Of a DNA stretch of 64,000 bases, positions 1-8,367 are shown one piece after another. Below the pieces are notes generated by a model. It was not told where the DNA came from. It searched no databases and saw only the letters and a list, made by a program, of their open reading frames with translations. The stretch is from Melanopsichium pennsylvanicum. Its lineage: Eukaryota; Basidiomycota; Ustilaginomycetes; Ustilaginales. Position 1 is the stretch's first letter. Every line of letters starts with the position of its first letter. The translations under genes and the position numbers were made by a program. The stretch is taken from the NCBI GenBank assembly GCA_900208305.1, contig OAPG01000006.1:620001-684000 (forward strand). Reading direction: 5' to 3'.

Positions 1-499
1 AGAGGGCGTTGCCAACGATGGTATACGCTGGCGACGCCCCTCCTAACCATCTGCATCGAGGCGAGCGTGGCGTCGAGCGAGCTCACGTCACGGGAGCGGG
101 GGGTCGAGGGTTGGGAGAGGTACGTGGCCTCGACCGTGACTCGGATGATGTGGCAGACCCGAACTGGGCGTACGCAATGCGTATCATTTGGTCTGCCTCG
201 CCTCGCGGTCGGCGCGTGCCAGTACTGACGACGATCGAGGAATACTTCGATCGTCAGCGGCGACTGCGGTCCATGCGCTTGCCCTTCGAGGATATCGAGC
301 CTCCTTTGGTACCTGGGTCTTCGTTAGCCCCCAAGTCTGCGGAGTAGTCTGTGCCCGCTGGCTGTGTCGACTTGTTGCAATGGCAGTGCCTCGTTACCCA
401 TTGAACCTAGTGTGAGCTTGATTGTGTGACTTTCGGTGTGCAACAGGTGCGACGACTCTGAGAAATATACTTGTCGACTCGCATCGCCCATTAAGGCCT

Positions 500-540
500 G
501 AGATCCTTTGGATCATGCATTCCTCGGCGAATTTCGTGAC
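500..540. repeat. Dispersed repeat family, copy A
   Basis: Starts with GAGATCC and contains CTCGGCGAATTTCGTGAC, matching the family consensus GAGATYCG, about 14 nt, CTCGGCGGATTTC, then GTGAAATCC. Shorter than the other copies. It lies in the 3' non-coding part of the retrotransposon. Confidence 0.5.
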
Positions 541-590
541 TTTTAGGTTCTCGTTACCCCGCGATTTTTTAGTTTTTTTTTTTTTTCTCT

Positions 591-643
591 GAGATCCGTT
601 GAATTCTGCAGTACTCGGCGGATTTCGTGGAAATTCCCTGAGT
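591..643. repeat. Dispersed repeat family, copy B
   Basis: Begins GAGATCCG and holds CTCGGCGGATTTC, identical over 13 nt to copy D inside pol, followed by GTGGAAATTCC. It directly follows the T-rich tract. Confidence 0.55.
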
Positions 644-789
644 TGGGGTCACTGTCCGGATCTCGATTCCTGCAACCTTCTACCTTCGCCGCTCGACATC
701 GTCCTTGTCGAGCTTCGTCCTTGTCGAGCTTCTCACCATCTTACTCTCCTGTGATGGCATGCATCGCGGCTCGCAAGATCCTCTTGAGC

Positions 790-3700
790 TTAGTGTCTCC
801 GTCCCCCCGCCGATTCCTCATACTCCCGGATGAGGTCTGGGCAGTTGAGACAGTCTGTCGGTTCCCACGAGGCTGCCTCCTCGGGGTAGCCCCTCCATTG
901 GACTTTGTACTGTACTTGCCTACCCTGTTTTCGCTTTCCCACAATAGCCTCTACTTCGAATTCTAGAGTGTCGTCCGGTAGGGGCGGCGTGACTTCGAGT
1001 GTGGAGCGCTGTGGGAGTGAGCTTGCCCTTTGAGGCTCGAGCATCGAGACATGGAAAACGTCGTGTACGCGCAAACTTGCTGGGAGTTGGAGCCGGTATG
1101 CTCTTCTGCCGATTTGTTTGAGGATGGGGAACGGGCCTGCTAACCTTGTGTCGAGTTTGGGACTGGGTCGAGCTGTCTTCCAGTTCTTTCGGTTGACGTA
1201 GACCATGTCTCCAACTTTGAACTCGATGTCCTTCTGTTTGCGGTTATATTGCTCAACGGTTCGGCTTTGAGCGTACCTGATTTGCTCCTGTAGATACTCC
1301 GTAAATTCTTTTCTTCGGGTGGCAAACTCTTTTCTCTTGGGGTCGAGCACACCGACTTGTTCTGGGAGATCGGGGTGTGACTTTGGATTCCACCCGTAGC
1401 AAGCAAAGAAAGGCAAGACTCCTATGCTGCTGTGGACCGTGTTGTTGTAAACGAACTCGGCCATCGGCAGCCAGGTTACCCAGTTGTCCTGCTCGTAGTT
1501 GCAGTACATACGGAGGTACTGCTTGACAACTTGATTGACTCGCTCCGTTTGCCCGTCCGTCTGTGGGTGGTAGGCTGTGCTGAGCGAGTGGTGGATGACC
1601 AGCTTGGCGGTGAACTCTTTCCATGCCGCCGAGACGAATTGTCGGCCGCGGTCTGAGACAATGTGCTCTGGTACCCCGAAACGGGACATAACCTGGTCTT
1701 TGAGCATCTTTGCCGTCTGCTCCGACGTTATTGTCTTGTACGTCGGAGTTAAGATGGCATATTTGGTCAACCGGTCGACCACTACGAAGATCGAGTCATA
1801 CCCCTCCAATTTAGGTAACCCTTCAATGAAATCCATCGAGATGGAATTCCAGGGTCGTGACGGCGTCGACAGCGGCTGCAAAAGGCCATAGGGTCGGTGT
1901 CGCGGTGCTTTATATCGAGCGCACACTGGGCAGCTTGCTACATAGTCAGCAACCCATGCCGCCATATTTGGCCACCAATAATGCCGCCTTGTGAGCTCGA
2001 GGGTGGCGTCTCGACCTGCATGGCCAGCGGTAGCGCCGTCGTGGCATTGGGACATTACCATGTACCTCAGGTGCTCCACCGAGAGCGAGCGATCTTTTGC
2101 TTCGGCGGCCCTCCGAGTGTTGCGTTGACCTTTCTTACCTGGTAATGTGACTCGCGGCACCACTAGCCGACCGTCGTGATACCACAGGCCATGTCTAACT
2201 TCGAAAGGTTGCTTCTGATGAAGTTCTGCGAGCTCGGCATCGAGCGGCTGGAAAGTCTTTACAAGTTGGACCAGCCCTCCCTCCGCGATATCGGACATCG
2301 TTGGCTTTAGCATATTTATTTGAGATTCGGCGAGTAGCTCTTTCTTGGCGAATTTTGGTGAAATCCGCCGAGTTGAGTCCACCCGGCGGTTTTCGAAATC
2401 CTTGGCAAATACTCGTGCCGGTAACAGCTGTCGGACGTTGTGTAGGTCTTCTTCTGCGGTCGGCTGCATATCACTTTGTCGTGTCAACGCATCTGGCTCT
2501 CCCGCTTTATCCCCCGGTCTGTATTGGAGTACGAAGTCGAAGTCAGCGAGTAACACTGACCATCGAGCCTGCCGACCTGTGATCTTCCGCTGAGACTTGA
2601 AGTATTTGAGCGCCTCGTGATCCGTGAGAATAATGAGCTGACTAGGTAGTCCTGCAAGCATGTGCCGCCAGTGGTTGAGACAGACGACAACAGCGAGGAG
2701 TTCCTTGTCATGGATCTCGTAGTTCTTCTCCGCCGATGCCATCTTGCGCGAGTAGAATGCTATTGGGTGCCATCGTCCGTCGTGCTCTTGTTTGAGTACT
2801 CCAGCGAGAGCAAAGTCGCTTGCGTCCGTTTCCAACCGGGTAGGACGATGGTAGTCGAAGTGTTTGAGAACCCCAGCGGTGGTGAACATTTCCACCAGCT
2901 TGTGGAAAGCAGCGCGAGCGTCGTCAGGGAGGTCAAACTTCTTGAATCGCTCTGTGGGCTTAACGAGGGAAGTGAGCGGTCTCGCTATACGTGCAAAGTG
3001 AGAGATGAATCTGCGATAGAAGTTGGCGAACCCGAGGAAGCGTTGGATGTCGTGTATAGACTCCGGCATCGGCCATTCCTTGATAGTCCTGATCTTGTCG
3101 GGGTCCATCTCGATACCTGACGGCTTGATGATGTAGCCGAGGAACTCAACAGTATCGGTATGGAACACGCACTTTGAGAGTTTGGCGAATAACCGCCATA
3201 CCTTGAGCCTACTGAGCACCGTCCTGACGTGCTCGATGTGTTCCCTCTCGTTGTCGCTGAAGATCAGGAAGTCGTCAAGGTATACTACCACGTATATGCC
3301 AATGATGTCGCGGTAGATGGTGTTGATGAGCGATTGGAAGTGCGCGGGCGCATTTGCCAATCCGAATGGCATGACCAGATACTCATACAGTCCGAGTTGA
3401 GTTCCAAACGCGGTTTTCCATTCGTCCCCGTCGGCGATCCTAACCAAGTTGTAAGCTGCCTTTAGGTCCAGCTTGGTATAGATCTTCGCTTTTCGTAGGA
3501 GGAACAGCTGCTCCTCGATTAAGGGCAGTGGTGCTCGGTTCTTAACCGTGACCTCGTTGAGACCGCGGTAGTCTACGCAGAGTCGCAGGCCGCCGTCCTT
3601 CTTAGGCACGAAGAGGATGGGGGATCGCGCCGGGCTCTTTGAGGGCCGAATGAATCCCTTCTCGAGATTCTCTTCGAGGTACTTCCTCAGCTCGGCCATC

Positions 3701-4554
3701 TCCTTAGGTCCCTTGAGATATAGCGGACCTTGAGGTGGCGTCGAACTGGGTAGTAGCTCGATGTGCAAGTCGTGCTTTGTGTGAGGGGGAAGCTTGTCCG
3801 CTTCGACCTCGTCGAATACATCCTTGAGGGGGTAGTACGGGGCTGGGATTTCGACGGCAGTGGGAGGCTCTTCTAGTGTCGTTTCCATCTCTATGCCTTT
3901 GTCGCCTCCCGTGGGGACAAAGCCAAACGACGGGAGCGACGTCGGAGGAGCGCTGATTAGCATGACCCCGATGGGGCCATCCCGTAGTGCCGCCTGAACG
4001 AGCTCGTTGGCGTCGACGAACTCGTAGCCATGTACTACTAAGTTTGCTCGAGATTCGGCAGATCGGCCGGTCTCGGCGGATTTCGGTGAAATCCCTTGAA
4101 CAACCGCGTCTGACCGGATCTTGTTGGGTTTTCCGAAATCGAGCTGTCCAGTATCCCAATGGACCCTTGGCTGTAGGCGTCGTAGTTCATCGTACCCCAG
4201 GATGAAATCGTAGTCGCTGGCGTCAGCGACGGCAACCTTGAGCATCCCTAGGTGTTGTCCTCCTATGACTACGTCGACGTCCGCAGCGCTCGTGATCGTG
4301 AGGGAATGTCCGGTCACTCCGTGTACGGTTCTGTTTTTTATGGGTTTTGTGGTTATCGAGTACTTGCGAACAAACGGAGCTGAAACTATAGACAATGCAG
4401 CGCCGGTGTCGGCGAGAATGCTAGCAGGATGGTGGTTGACCGTACCTGCTAGCTCGAGTACTGAGGCACCGGAAGCTGCAGAGAAACATAATGAACAATC
4501 TTGACATATACAAGGTGATGGCGAAGGCGGTCTTAGAGCGATGCATGCCATCAT
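790..4554 (-). CDS. pol: Retrotransposon Pol polyprotein (PR-RT-RNase H-IN-chromodomain)
   Basis: The frame runs 1254 aa from the ATG at 4554. Visible domains are: aspartic protease with DTGAALS (residues 49-55); reverse transcriptase with the YLDD catalytic motif (425-428); RNase H (LETDASDFALAGVL region); integrase with an HHCC zinc domain (HAGRD ... CPVCARY) and a DDE core (SMDFIEGL, VSDRGRQF, TERVNQ); and a chromodomain in the last 56 residues (VQYKVQWRGYPEEAASWEP). The ATG overlaps the gag stop as ATGA, but a frameshift signal just upstream (4516-4578) makes a Gag-Pol fusion the likelier product; the pol frame is open upstream to the slip site. Two linkers, about residues 139-169 and 719-745, are encoded by copies of the dispersed repeat seen in the non-coding parts. 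No disabling mutation is visible. Confidence 0.95.
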   Translation of the reverse strand: MMACIALRPPSPSPCICQDCSLCFSAASGASVLELAGTVNHHPASILADTGAALSIVSAPFVRKYSITTKPIKNRTVHGVTGHSLTITSAADVDVVIGGQHLGMLKVAVADASDYDFILGYDELRRLQPRVHWDTGQLDFGKPNKIRSDAVVQGISPKSAETGRSAESRANLVVHGYEFVDANELVQAALRDGPIGVMLISAPPTSLPSFGFVPTGGDKGIEMETTLEEPPTAVEIPAPYYPLKDVFDEVEADKLPPHTKHDLHIELLPSSTPPQGPLYLKGPKEMAELRKYLEENLEKGFIRPSKSPARSPILFVPKKDGGLRLCVDYRGLNEVTVKNRAPLPLIEEQLFLLRKAKIYTKLDLKAAYNLVRIADGDEWKTAFGTQLGLYEYLVMPFGLANAPAHFQSLINTIYRDIIGIYVVVYLDDFLIFSDNEREHIEHVRTVLSRLKVWRLFAKLSKCVFHTDTVEFLGYIIKPSGIEMDPDKIRTIKEWPMPESIHDIQRFLGFANFYRRFISHFARIARPLTSLVKPTERFKKFDLPDDARAAFHKLVEMFTTAGVLKHFDYHRPTRLETDASDFALAGVLKQEHDGRWHPIAFYSRKMASAEKNYEIHDKELLAVVVCLNHWRHMLAGLPSQLIILTDHEALKYFKSQRKITGRQARWSVLLADFDFVLQYRPGDKAGEPDALTRQSDMQPTAEEDLHNVRQLLPARVFAKDFENRRVDSTRRISPKFAKKELLAESQINMLKPTMSDIAEGGLVQLVKTFQPLDAELAELHQKQPFEVRHGLWYHDGRLVVPRVTLPGKKGQRNTRRAAEAKDRSLSVEHLRYMVMSQCHDGATAGHAGRDATLELTRRHYWWPNMAAWVADYVASCPVCARYKAPRHRPYGLLQPLSTPSRPWNSISMDFIEGLPKLEGYDSIFVVVDRLTKYAILTPTYKTITSEQTAKMLKDQVMSRFGVPEHIVSDRGRQFVSAAWKEFTAKLVIHHSLSTAYHPQTDGQTERVNQVVKQYLRMYCNYEQDNWVTWLPMAEFVYNNTVHSSIGVLPFFACYGWNPKSHPDLPEQVGVLDPKRKEFATRRKEFTEYLQEQIRYAQSRTVEQYNRKQKDIEFKVGDMVYVNRKNWKTARPSPKLDTRLAGPFPILKQIGRRAYRLQLPASLRVHDVFHVSMLEPQRASSLPQRSTLEVTPPLPDDTLEFEVEAIVGKRKQGRQVQYKVQWRGYPEEAASWEPTDCLNCPDLIREYEESAGGRRH
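2322..2402. repeat. Dispersed repeat family, copy C, inside pol
   Basis: GAGATTCGGC at the start, then TTGGCGAATTTTGGTGAAATCC and a second part ending TTTTCGAAATCC. It encodes, in the pol frame, a peptide containing RRISPKFAKK and AES in the linker between RNase H and integrase. Copy D aligns along most of its length, with a net difference of about 12 nt (a multiple of three). Confidence 0.65.
4050..4140. repeat. Dispersed repeat family, copy D, inside pol
   Basis: GAGATTCGGC at the start, CTCGGCGGATTTCGGTGAAATCC in the middle and TTTTCCGAAATC at the end. In the pol frame it encodes GISPKSAETGRSAES in the linker between protease and reverse transcriptase, matching ISPKFA and AES of copy C. 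Confidence 0.65.
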
Positions 4555-4578
4555 TGCATCGCTCCAAGGTTGTTTCCC
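4516..4578 (-). promoter_or_regulatory. Programmed -1 ribosomal frameshift signal with H-type pseudoknot
   Basis: On the minus strand the gag frame reads GAG GGA AAC, giving the slippery heptamer G GGA AAC at 4578-4572 in the correct phase. A 7-nt spacer (4571-4565) is followed by stem 1, GAGCGATGCA (4564-4555) pairing with TGCATCGCTC (4545-4536), 10 perfect pairs. The loop sequence TGATGGC (4553-4547) is exactly complementary to GCCATCA (4522-4516), giving a 7-bp stem 2 and a 13-nt loop 3. The gag stop codon (4553-4551) lies inside stem 2. A shift of -1 at this site enters the pol frame, which is open. The pairing is seen in the sequence; function is inferred. Confidence 0.85.
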
Positions 4579-5921
4579 TCGTCCTCGTGGTAGGGCTCGC
4601 CTGCGTCGTGATCGTCGGCGAAGAGGTTGGGGTCAAAGTGGTCTTCAAGACCGCCATCGTCTTCGCGATGGTCTTCAGCTCCGTCTCCTTCCTCTGGTGA
4701 GCCGTCCTGTGGTTTCTCCGACTCCAACACCACGTGCGCTCGCATCTGTGGTCCTGATGGTCTAGCCGGGTAAACCGTTGGCTTGGCATCTGGACAGTTC
4801 CGCTGCCAATGCCCGGTCTTGCCGCAGACCCTACAAGCGTCGCTGTTAAATGTCGTCGGGCCGGGGACGACCCTTCGGTCGTTGCGAGGTCTCGGTGGTG
4901 CTTCCTGTACCGGCAGCTTCTGTGCCAGATGAGGGGGCAACGGTCGAGAGCCAGTTCTCTGGGGAATGCCCGGTTCGGTATGAGCAGTCCTGATTGCTGG
5001 GGTTGAGGCGAAGCGGACAGCATTCTGCTGATGCCGCATACGCTGGCGATCAATGTCCTCGACCTCCCGGTACCAGGCCCACTGGTCTTCAGGTGGGTTA
5101 CGCTCGAACTTCTCCTGAAGTGAGCGAGTAAGGCTCCCTCGGAAGAGGTCGATGACGAACTCAGGGTCCTCCATGTGGCACTGAGCTGCCAGGTCTCGGA
5201 ATTGCTCGACATGTCGCGTTGCTGCTCCTGGTGTGTCGGTAATAAGCCTCAACGCTAGGAGTTTGTTGTAGGCATCGACCCTGTCGCTGCGCTGATTGTA
5301 CAGCTCCCTGAGTCGAGTGGTGAAGTGGCTCCAATCATGGAAGAGCATCCCTTGACGATGCCGGTCGACGCGGAGCTTACCCTTCCACCACTCTCGAGCG
5401 GTGCCCTCGAGCTGAGCTGCCGTGTGTAGGATCATCGAAGTATGGTCGTACACACCATTAGCCTTGAACCAAGCGTCGGCCTCGAGAATGAAGATATCGA
5501 TGTCGCGAGTGTCGAGCTTGGGGAATGGAGTCTTGAGGGCAGCGTGGGGCTGAGTGTCCTGTTCACTGCCAGTGCCGGTCCATGCCCCCGGGGTCACCGG
5601 TTTGGCATACCGAGGTCCAGTAGGCGTAGCGTACTTTTCTTGGTCGGTGTACGCTCGTCGGTCGAGAATGTCGAAGGTGACGGACCGAGGGTGTGGTCTA
5701 GTCGCAGGAGTGGGTGTCTCGAGACCACCGAGGTAGGACTCATCCGCCTGCTGCGAGGCTCGACGGGTCGGGGAGCTTAGATCATGCTCCCTAGCTCGTC
5801 GACCAGGGGATGGAGTCTCCTGTTGGTCGAGCCGAGCCTTGAGTGCGGCATTGTCTACCTGCTGCTGCTCAAGGAGGGCGATGAGGCGGTCGAGTCTGTC
5901 ATGTAGTGCAGAGTCGGCCAT
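4551..5921 (-). CDS. gag: Retrotransposon Gag polyprotein with CCHC zinc knuckle
   Basis: The 456-aa protein starts at an ATG at 5921. The N-terminus has a short predicted coiled coil (LDRLIALLEQQQ, then LKARLDQQE). The middle (about 120-280) matches the retrotransposon gag capsid family (FKANGVYD, EWWKGKLRVD, LRELYNQRSD, FRDLAAQCHMEDPEFVIDLF). A CX2CX4HX4C zinc knuckle, CRVCGKTGHWQRNC, is at about 363-376, and the tail is very acidic (EEGDGAEDHREDDGG). The stop overlaps the pol ATG by ATGA and sits within the frameshift pseudoknot. Gag should form the virus-like particle and package element RNA. Confidence 0.92.
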   Translation of the reverse strand: MADSALHDRLDRLIALLEQQQVDNAALKARLDQQETPSPGRRAREHDLSSPTRRASQQADESYLGGLETPTPATRPHPRSVTFDILDRRAYTDQEKYATPTGPRYAKPVTPGAWTGTGSEQDTQPHAALKTPFPKLDTRDIDIFILEADAWFKANGVYDHTSMILHTAAQLEGTAREWWKGKLRVDRHRQGMLFHDWSHFTTRLRELYNQRSDRVDAYNKLLALRLITDTPGAATRHVEQFRDLAAQCHMEDPEFVIDLFRGSLTRSLQEKFERNPPEDQWAWYREVEDIDRQRMRHQQNAVRFASTPAIRTAHTEPGIPQRTGSRPLPPHLAQKLPVQEAPPRPRNDRRVVPGPTTFNSDACRVCGKTGHWQRNCPDAKPTVYPARPSGPQMRAHVVLESEKPQDGSPEEGDGAEDHREDDGGLEDHFDPNLFADDHDAGEPYHEDEGNNLGAMQ

Positions 5922-5980
5922 CTTGGTGAACTTGGGGCGTCGCTTGTACGATCCACTCTAATGTCAGCGGTCGCGTGCCA

Positions 5981-6037
5981 GAGATCCAAATTCCCGTGAG
6001 AAAACGCGACTCGCCGGATTTCAGTGAGTTCCGGCGG
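5981..6037. repeat. Dispersed repeat family, copy E, in the gag leader
   Basis: Starts GAGATCC and contains ACTCGCCGGATTTCAGTGAG then TTCCGGCGG. A weaker pair of related segments (AACGGATATCG) follows at about 6051-6104. The copy lies between the probable LTR and the gag start. Confidence 0.5.
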
Positions 6038-6171
6038 TTAAGCGTGGCCTCAACGGATATCGAAGAGAATCCCGCGAGTGGCAATCTCTCAACGGATATC
6101 GGCTGACCGCTGGTGACACTCCGTACAGAGGTAACGCGGCAAGCTCGGACGGGGTATTCGGTCGACGCGAG

Positions 6172-7394
6172 TGTCACGACGTCGACGGGATACTGCTGAT
6201 GGCTGGGTTAGACCTCAGCCGTCGTTGCCGGTGGAGTTATGAGGGACTGGTTGTGGTGCCAGGCCCGCGGTTGAGGTTCCGCCTGTAGTTGAGGTGCTAC
6301 AGCGTCGATTGTGGTGTCGACGACGTCTATACGTTGTTCTCCGTTCACCGACGGGGACACAGACTATATGGATCGCAATAAATGGTATTGCGATGTGCGA
6401 CGTGTGAAGAGTATGGTAAGTACGACGTACTGATAACTATGTGTGACTGAGATATAAGATAGAGTGGATGAGCTTCCGCTCATCCGATAGCGGGGAACAG
6501 AGTATTTATATATATATGTATCGTGTGCGAGGTCCATCGGTACTGTACGACCTGCGTGCGTCAAGCTTGGACCCCCGCACGATAAGACTGCCCCCTAGTC
6601 CTTCGGCAGGGTGCTTCCGAGCACGCCCGCGTGCTCCCTCTCCGTTGCCCCCCGGGCGTCGATTGGCCCACGTGTCGTTCCGGCGTGGCGTTGGTCGCCG
6701 CCATCGCAGATGCTCCCCTTGCCATCGATACCTTCGATATCCGGCAAGTCACTGCCACTCGCCAAATTTCCGTGAGATCCGTCGAGACCTGCTCTCTCAC
6801 CGGATTTCGTCCGATTCAACTTCTCGGTTCTGCGCTAACCTTAAATCCCATGAGCCCACCAATATCCACCAGATCTCCCTGAGATCCGTCGAGACATGCT
6901 CTCCCACCGGATCTCAGCCGATTCAACATCTCTGGCCTGCGCAGACCTTTCCCTTGGGACCCACTCCCGTGACACGTGCGTCGAGCTTGGACCCCCGCAC
7001 GATAAGACTGCCCCTAGTCCTTCGGCAGGGTGCTTCCGAGCACGCCCGCGTGCTCTCTCTCCATTGCCCCCCTGGGCGTCGATCGGCCCACGTGTCGTTC
7101 CGGCGTGGCGTTGGTCGCCGCCGTCGCAGATGCTCCCCTTGCCATCGATACCTTTGATATCCGGCGAGTCACTGCCACTCGCCGAATTTCCGTGAGATCC
7201 ATTGAGACCTGCTCTCTCACCGGATTTTGTCCGATTCAACTTCTCGGTTCTGCGCTAACCTTAAATCCCATGAGCCCACCAATATCCACCAGATCTCCCT
7301 GAGATCCGTCGAGACATGCTCTCCCACCGGATCTCAGCCGATTCAACATCTCTGGTCTGTGCAGACCTCTCCCTTGGGACCCACTCCCGTGACA
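6172..7394 (-). mobile_element. Probable 5' LTR of the retrotransposon (1223 bp)
   Basis: The segment is bounded by TGTCACG at 6172 and CGTGACA ending at 7394, a perfect terminal inverted repeat in the TG...CA form usual for LTRs; with the flanking bases it extends to 8 bp. On the minus strand a TATA-rich promoter-like element (about 6517-6503) would place the transcript start near 6480, giving a U3 of about 900 bp that contains the 420-bp tandem duplication. The sequence just inside the element (below 6172) does not start with TGG, so a standard tRNA primer site is not evident here. The boundaries are inferred from one LTR only. Confidence 0.45.
6503..6517 (-). promoter_or_regulatory. TATA-like element of the probable LTR promoter
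   Basis: On the minus strand the sequence reads TATATATATAAATA, a good TATA box oriented toward gag. It lies about 580 bp upstream of the gag ATG. No other strong TATA sequence occurs between it and gag. Confidence 0.45.
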
Positions 7395-7395
7395 C
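6556..7395. repeat. Two tandem copies of a 420-bp unit (6556-6975, 6976-7395)
   Basis: Both copies begin GTGCGTC and end with CCACTCCCGTGACAC, and they align end to end with two compensating 1-nt indels. I count 14 substitutions, all transitions, 11 of them at CpG. Each copy holds two members of the dispersed repeat family (6774-6822, 6881-6929; 7194-7242, 7301-7349) with the core GAGATCCGTCGAGAC and ACCGGAT. The duplication lies at the outer (U3) end of the probable LTR and could be a promoter-region duplication or a second LTR fragment. Confidence 0.95.
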
Positions 7396-8366
7396 TGGTT
7401 TCTGGCGCTGTTGATGATCAGATGGTGTTCTCATTGTGGGTCAGAGCACATTACTACTTACTATCTAGCAGACTAACTAGACTAAGTAAAACATGCAACA
7501 GGGTTTGTGGACAACCCCATTGCAGAGAGGTATTGGAAATGTGAGTAGAGCATATATATTCCAGGCCTTTCATACCAGCAGGAAGCCTAGCATACTCTAC
7601 CAAGGCCCTCAATAGTCCCTGTTCCTTATCTATGGTTATTTGGTGGATTCCAACCAAGTTTGGCTAGAACCCCCTATCTTATTGGAAGTCAAATTGAGAC
7701 CTGATAAAACCAAGAAATTCATCCAGCTTGGTGTTATGCACCCTGTGACAGATGGGTGCTGCAGTTGGTTGTGGTGGACCCCAAGTGCAGATTACCTGAC
7801 CAAGGGCCCAACCCATCAGATCTGGGTTGCAACTGGCTGTCCAGAATTGGGCCCCTCCTGGTTGGCCGCATGGCTCTGACAACAATGTGCCCCTATTACC
7901 TGCACTGCATCACCACAATCAAGGACCAAGTTGCTAGGGTTGAAAAAACATATGAAAGGATTGACAGGAAGGCATCTGCAGCATCCCTGCTGGTGGATGA
8001 CAAGGGCAAAGAGGAGGACCCCAATGTTGATGACAACAGCACTCTTCCTGCTTTTGCAGCTTGTCCTGCTTGTCTGGTTCAGACAACCCTTTGCTTTGAA
8101 TTGAACAAGTCAAGTTTGACTTTATCCTCTGTTGCATCTTATTCTGCCCCAAATGCCTCCCACAACTAATGGTCAGCTTCCAAAGCTAACCATTGTTGAT
8201 GACAACACTCTTCCCTCCTCTCCACCCTCGTTGCCAATCATCAGACCAGGTGAGCATAGTAGGATGTGATGGCAACACATTATAGCAATATTGCACTCAC
8301 TTGAAATACATCACATTCTATGTCTCATGATGCTTCTTGTTCCAATTCCAATCTCGTTCACAATTG

Positions 8367-8367
<1 letters not shown>
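7396..8367. mobile_element. CpG-depleted relict, probably a decayed retroelement
   Basis: The base composition changes sharply after 7395. Between 7417 and 8227 I find a single CpG (7867), with TpG and CpA abundant. A broken reading frame at about 7680-7830 (KLRPDKTKKFIQLGVMHPVTDG, then in another frame LVVVDPKCRLP) recalls the start of a Ty3/gypsy reverse transcriptase with a frameshift, but the match is weak. No intact gene is visible. The likeliest reading is a transposon copy inactivated by CpG-directed mutation. Confidence 0.4.

Larger units (their letters stand above)
1..789. other. 3' non-coding part of the retrotransposon (or flanking DNA)
   Basis: No reading frame here resembles a known protein. 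The stretch holds two members of the dispersed repeat family (500-540 and 591-643). It also holds a T-rich tract at 565-588, which on the element's strand is a purine run and could be a polypurine tract, but no LTR start matching the 7394 end follows it. A 9-bp inverted repeat (GACGATCGA paired with TCGATCGTC, about 229-254) can form a hairpin. Similarity to 6172-7394 is limited to the short repeats. Confidence 0.5.
1..7394 (-). mobile_element. Ty3/gypsy chromovirus-type LTR retrotransposon, internally intact
   Basis: Read on the minus strand the order is probable 5' LTR (7394-6172), a leader of about 250 bp, gag (5921-4551), pol (4554-790) and a 3' non-coding part (789-1). Pol has protease, reverse transcriptase, RNase H, integrase and a C-terminal chromodomain in that order, which defines the chromovirus branch of Ty3/gypsy elements. 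Both reading frames are free of stops and the coding part is rich in CpG, so this copy looks young and possibly active, unlike the CpG-poor relict beside it. I found no second LTR in positions 1-789. It may lie beyond the left edge of the window, so the true length and target-site duplication cannot be given. Confidence 0.85.

Noticed and set aside
80..110. GTCACGGGAGCGGG near the left edge resembling the LTR outer end
   Set aside because: It is in the opposite orientation to that expected for the 3' LTR and the match is short.
4551..4554. ATGA overlap as evidence for termination-reinitiation of pol
   Set aside because: Possible, but the in-phase GGGAAAC and the pseudoknot just upstream explain Gag-Pol expression better.
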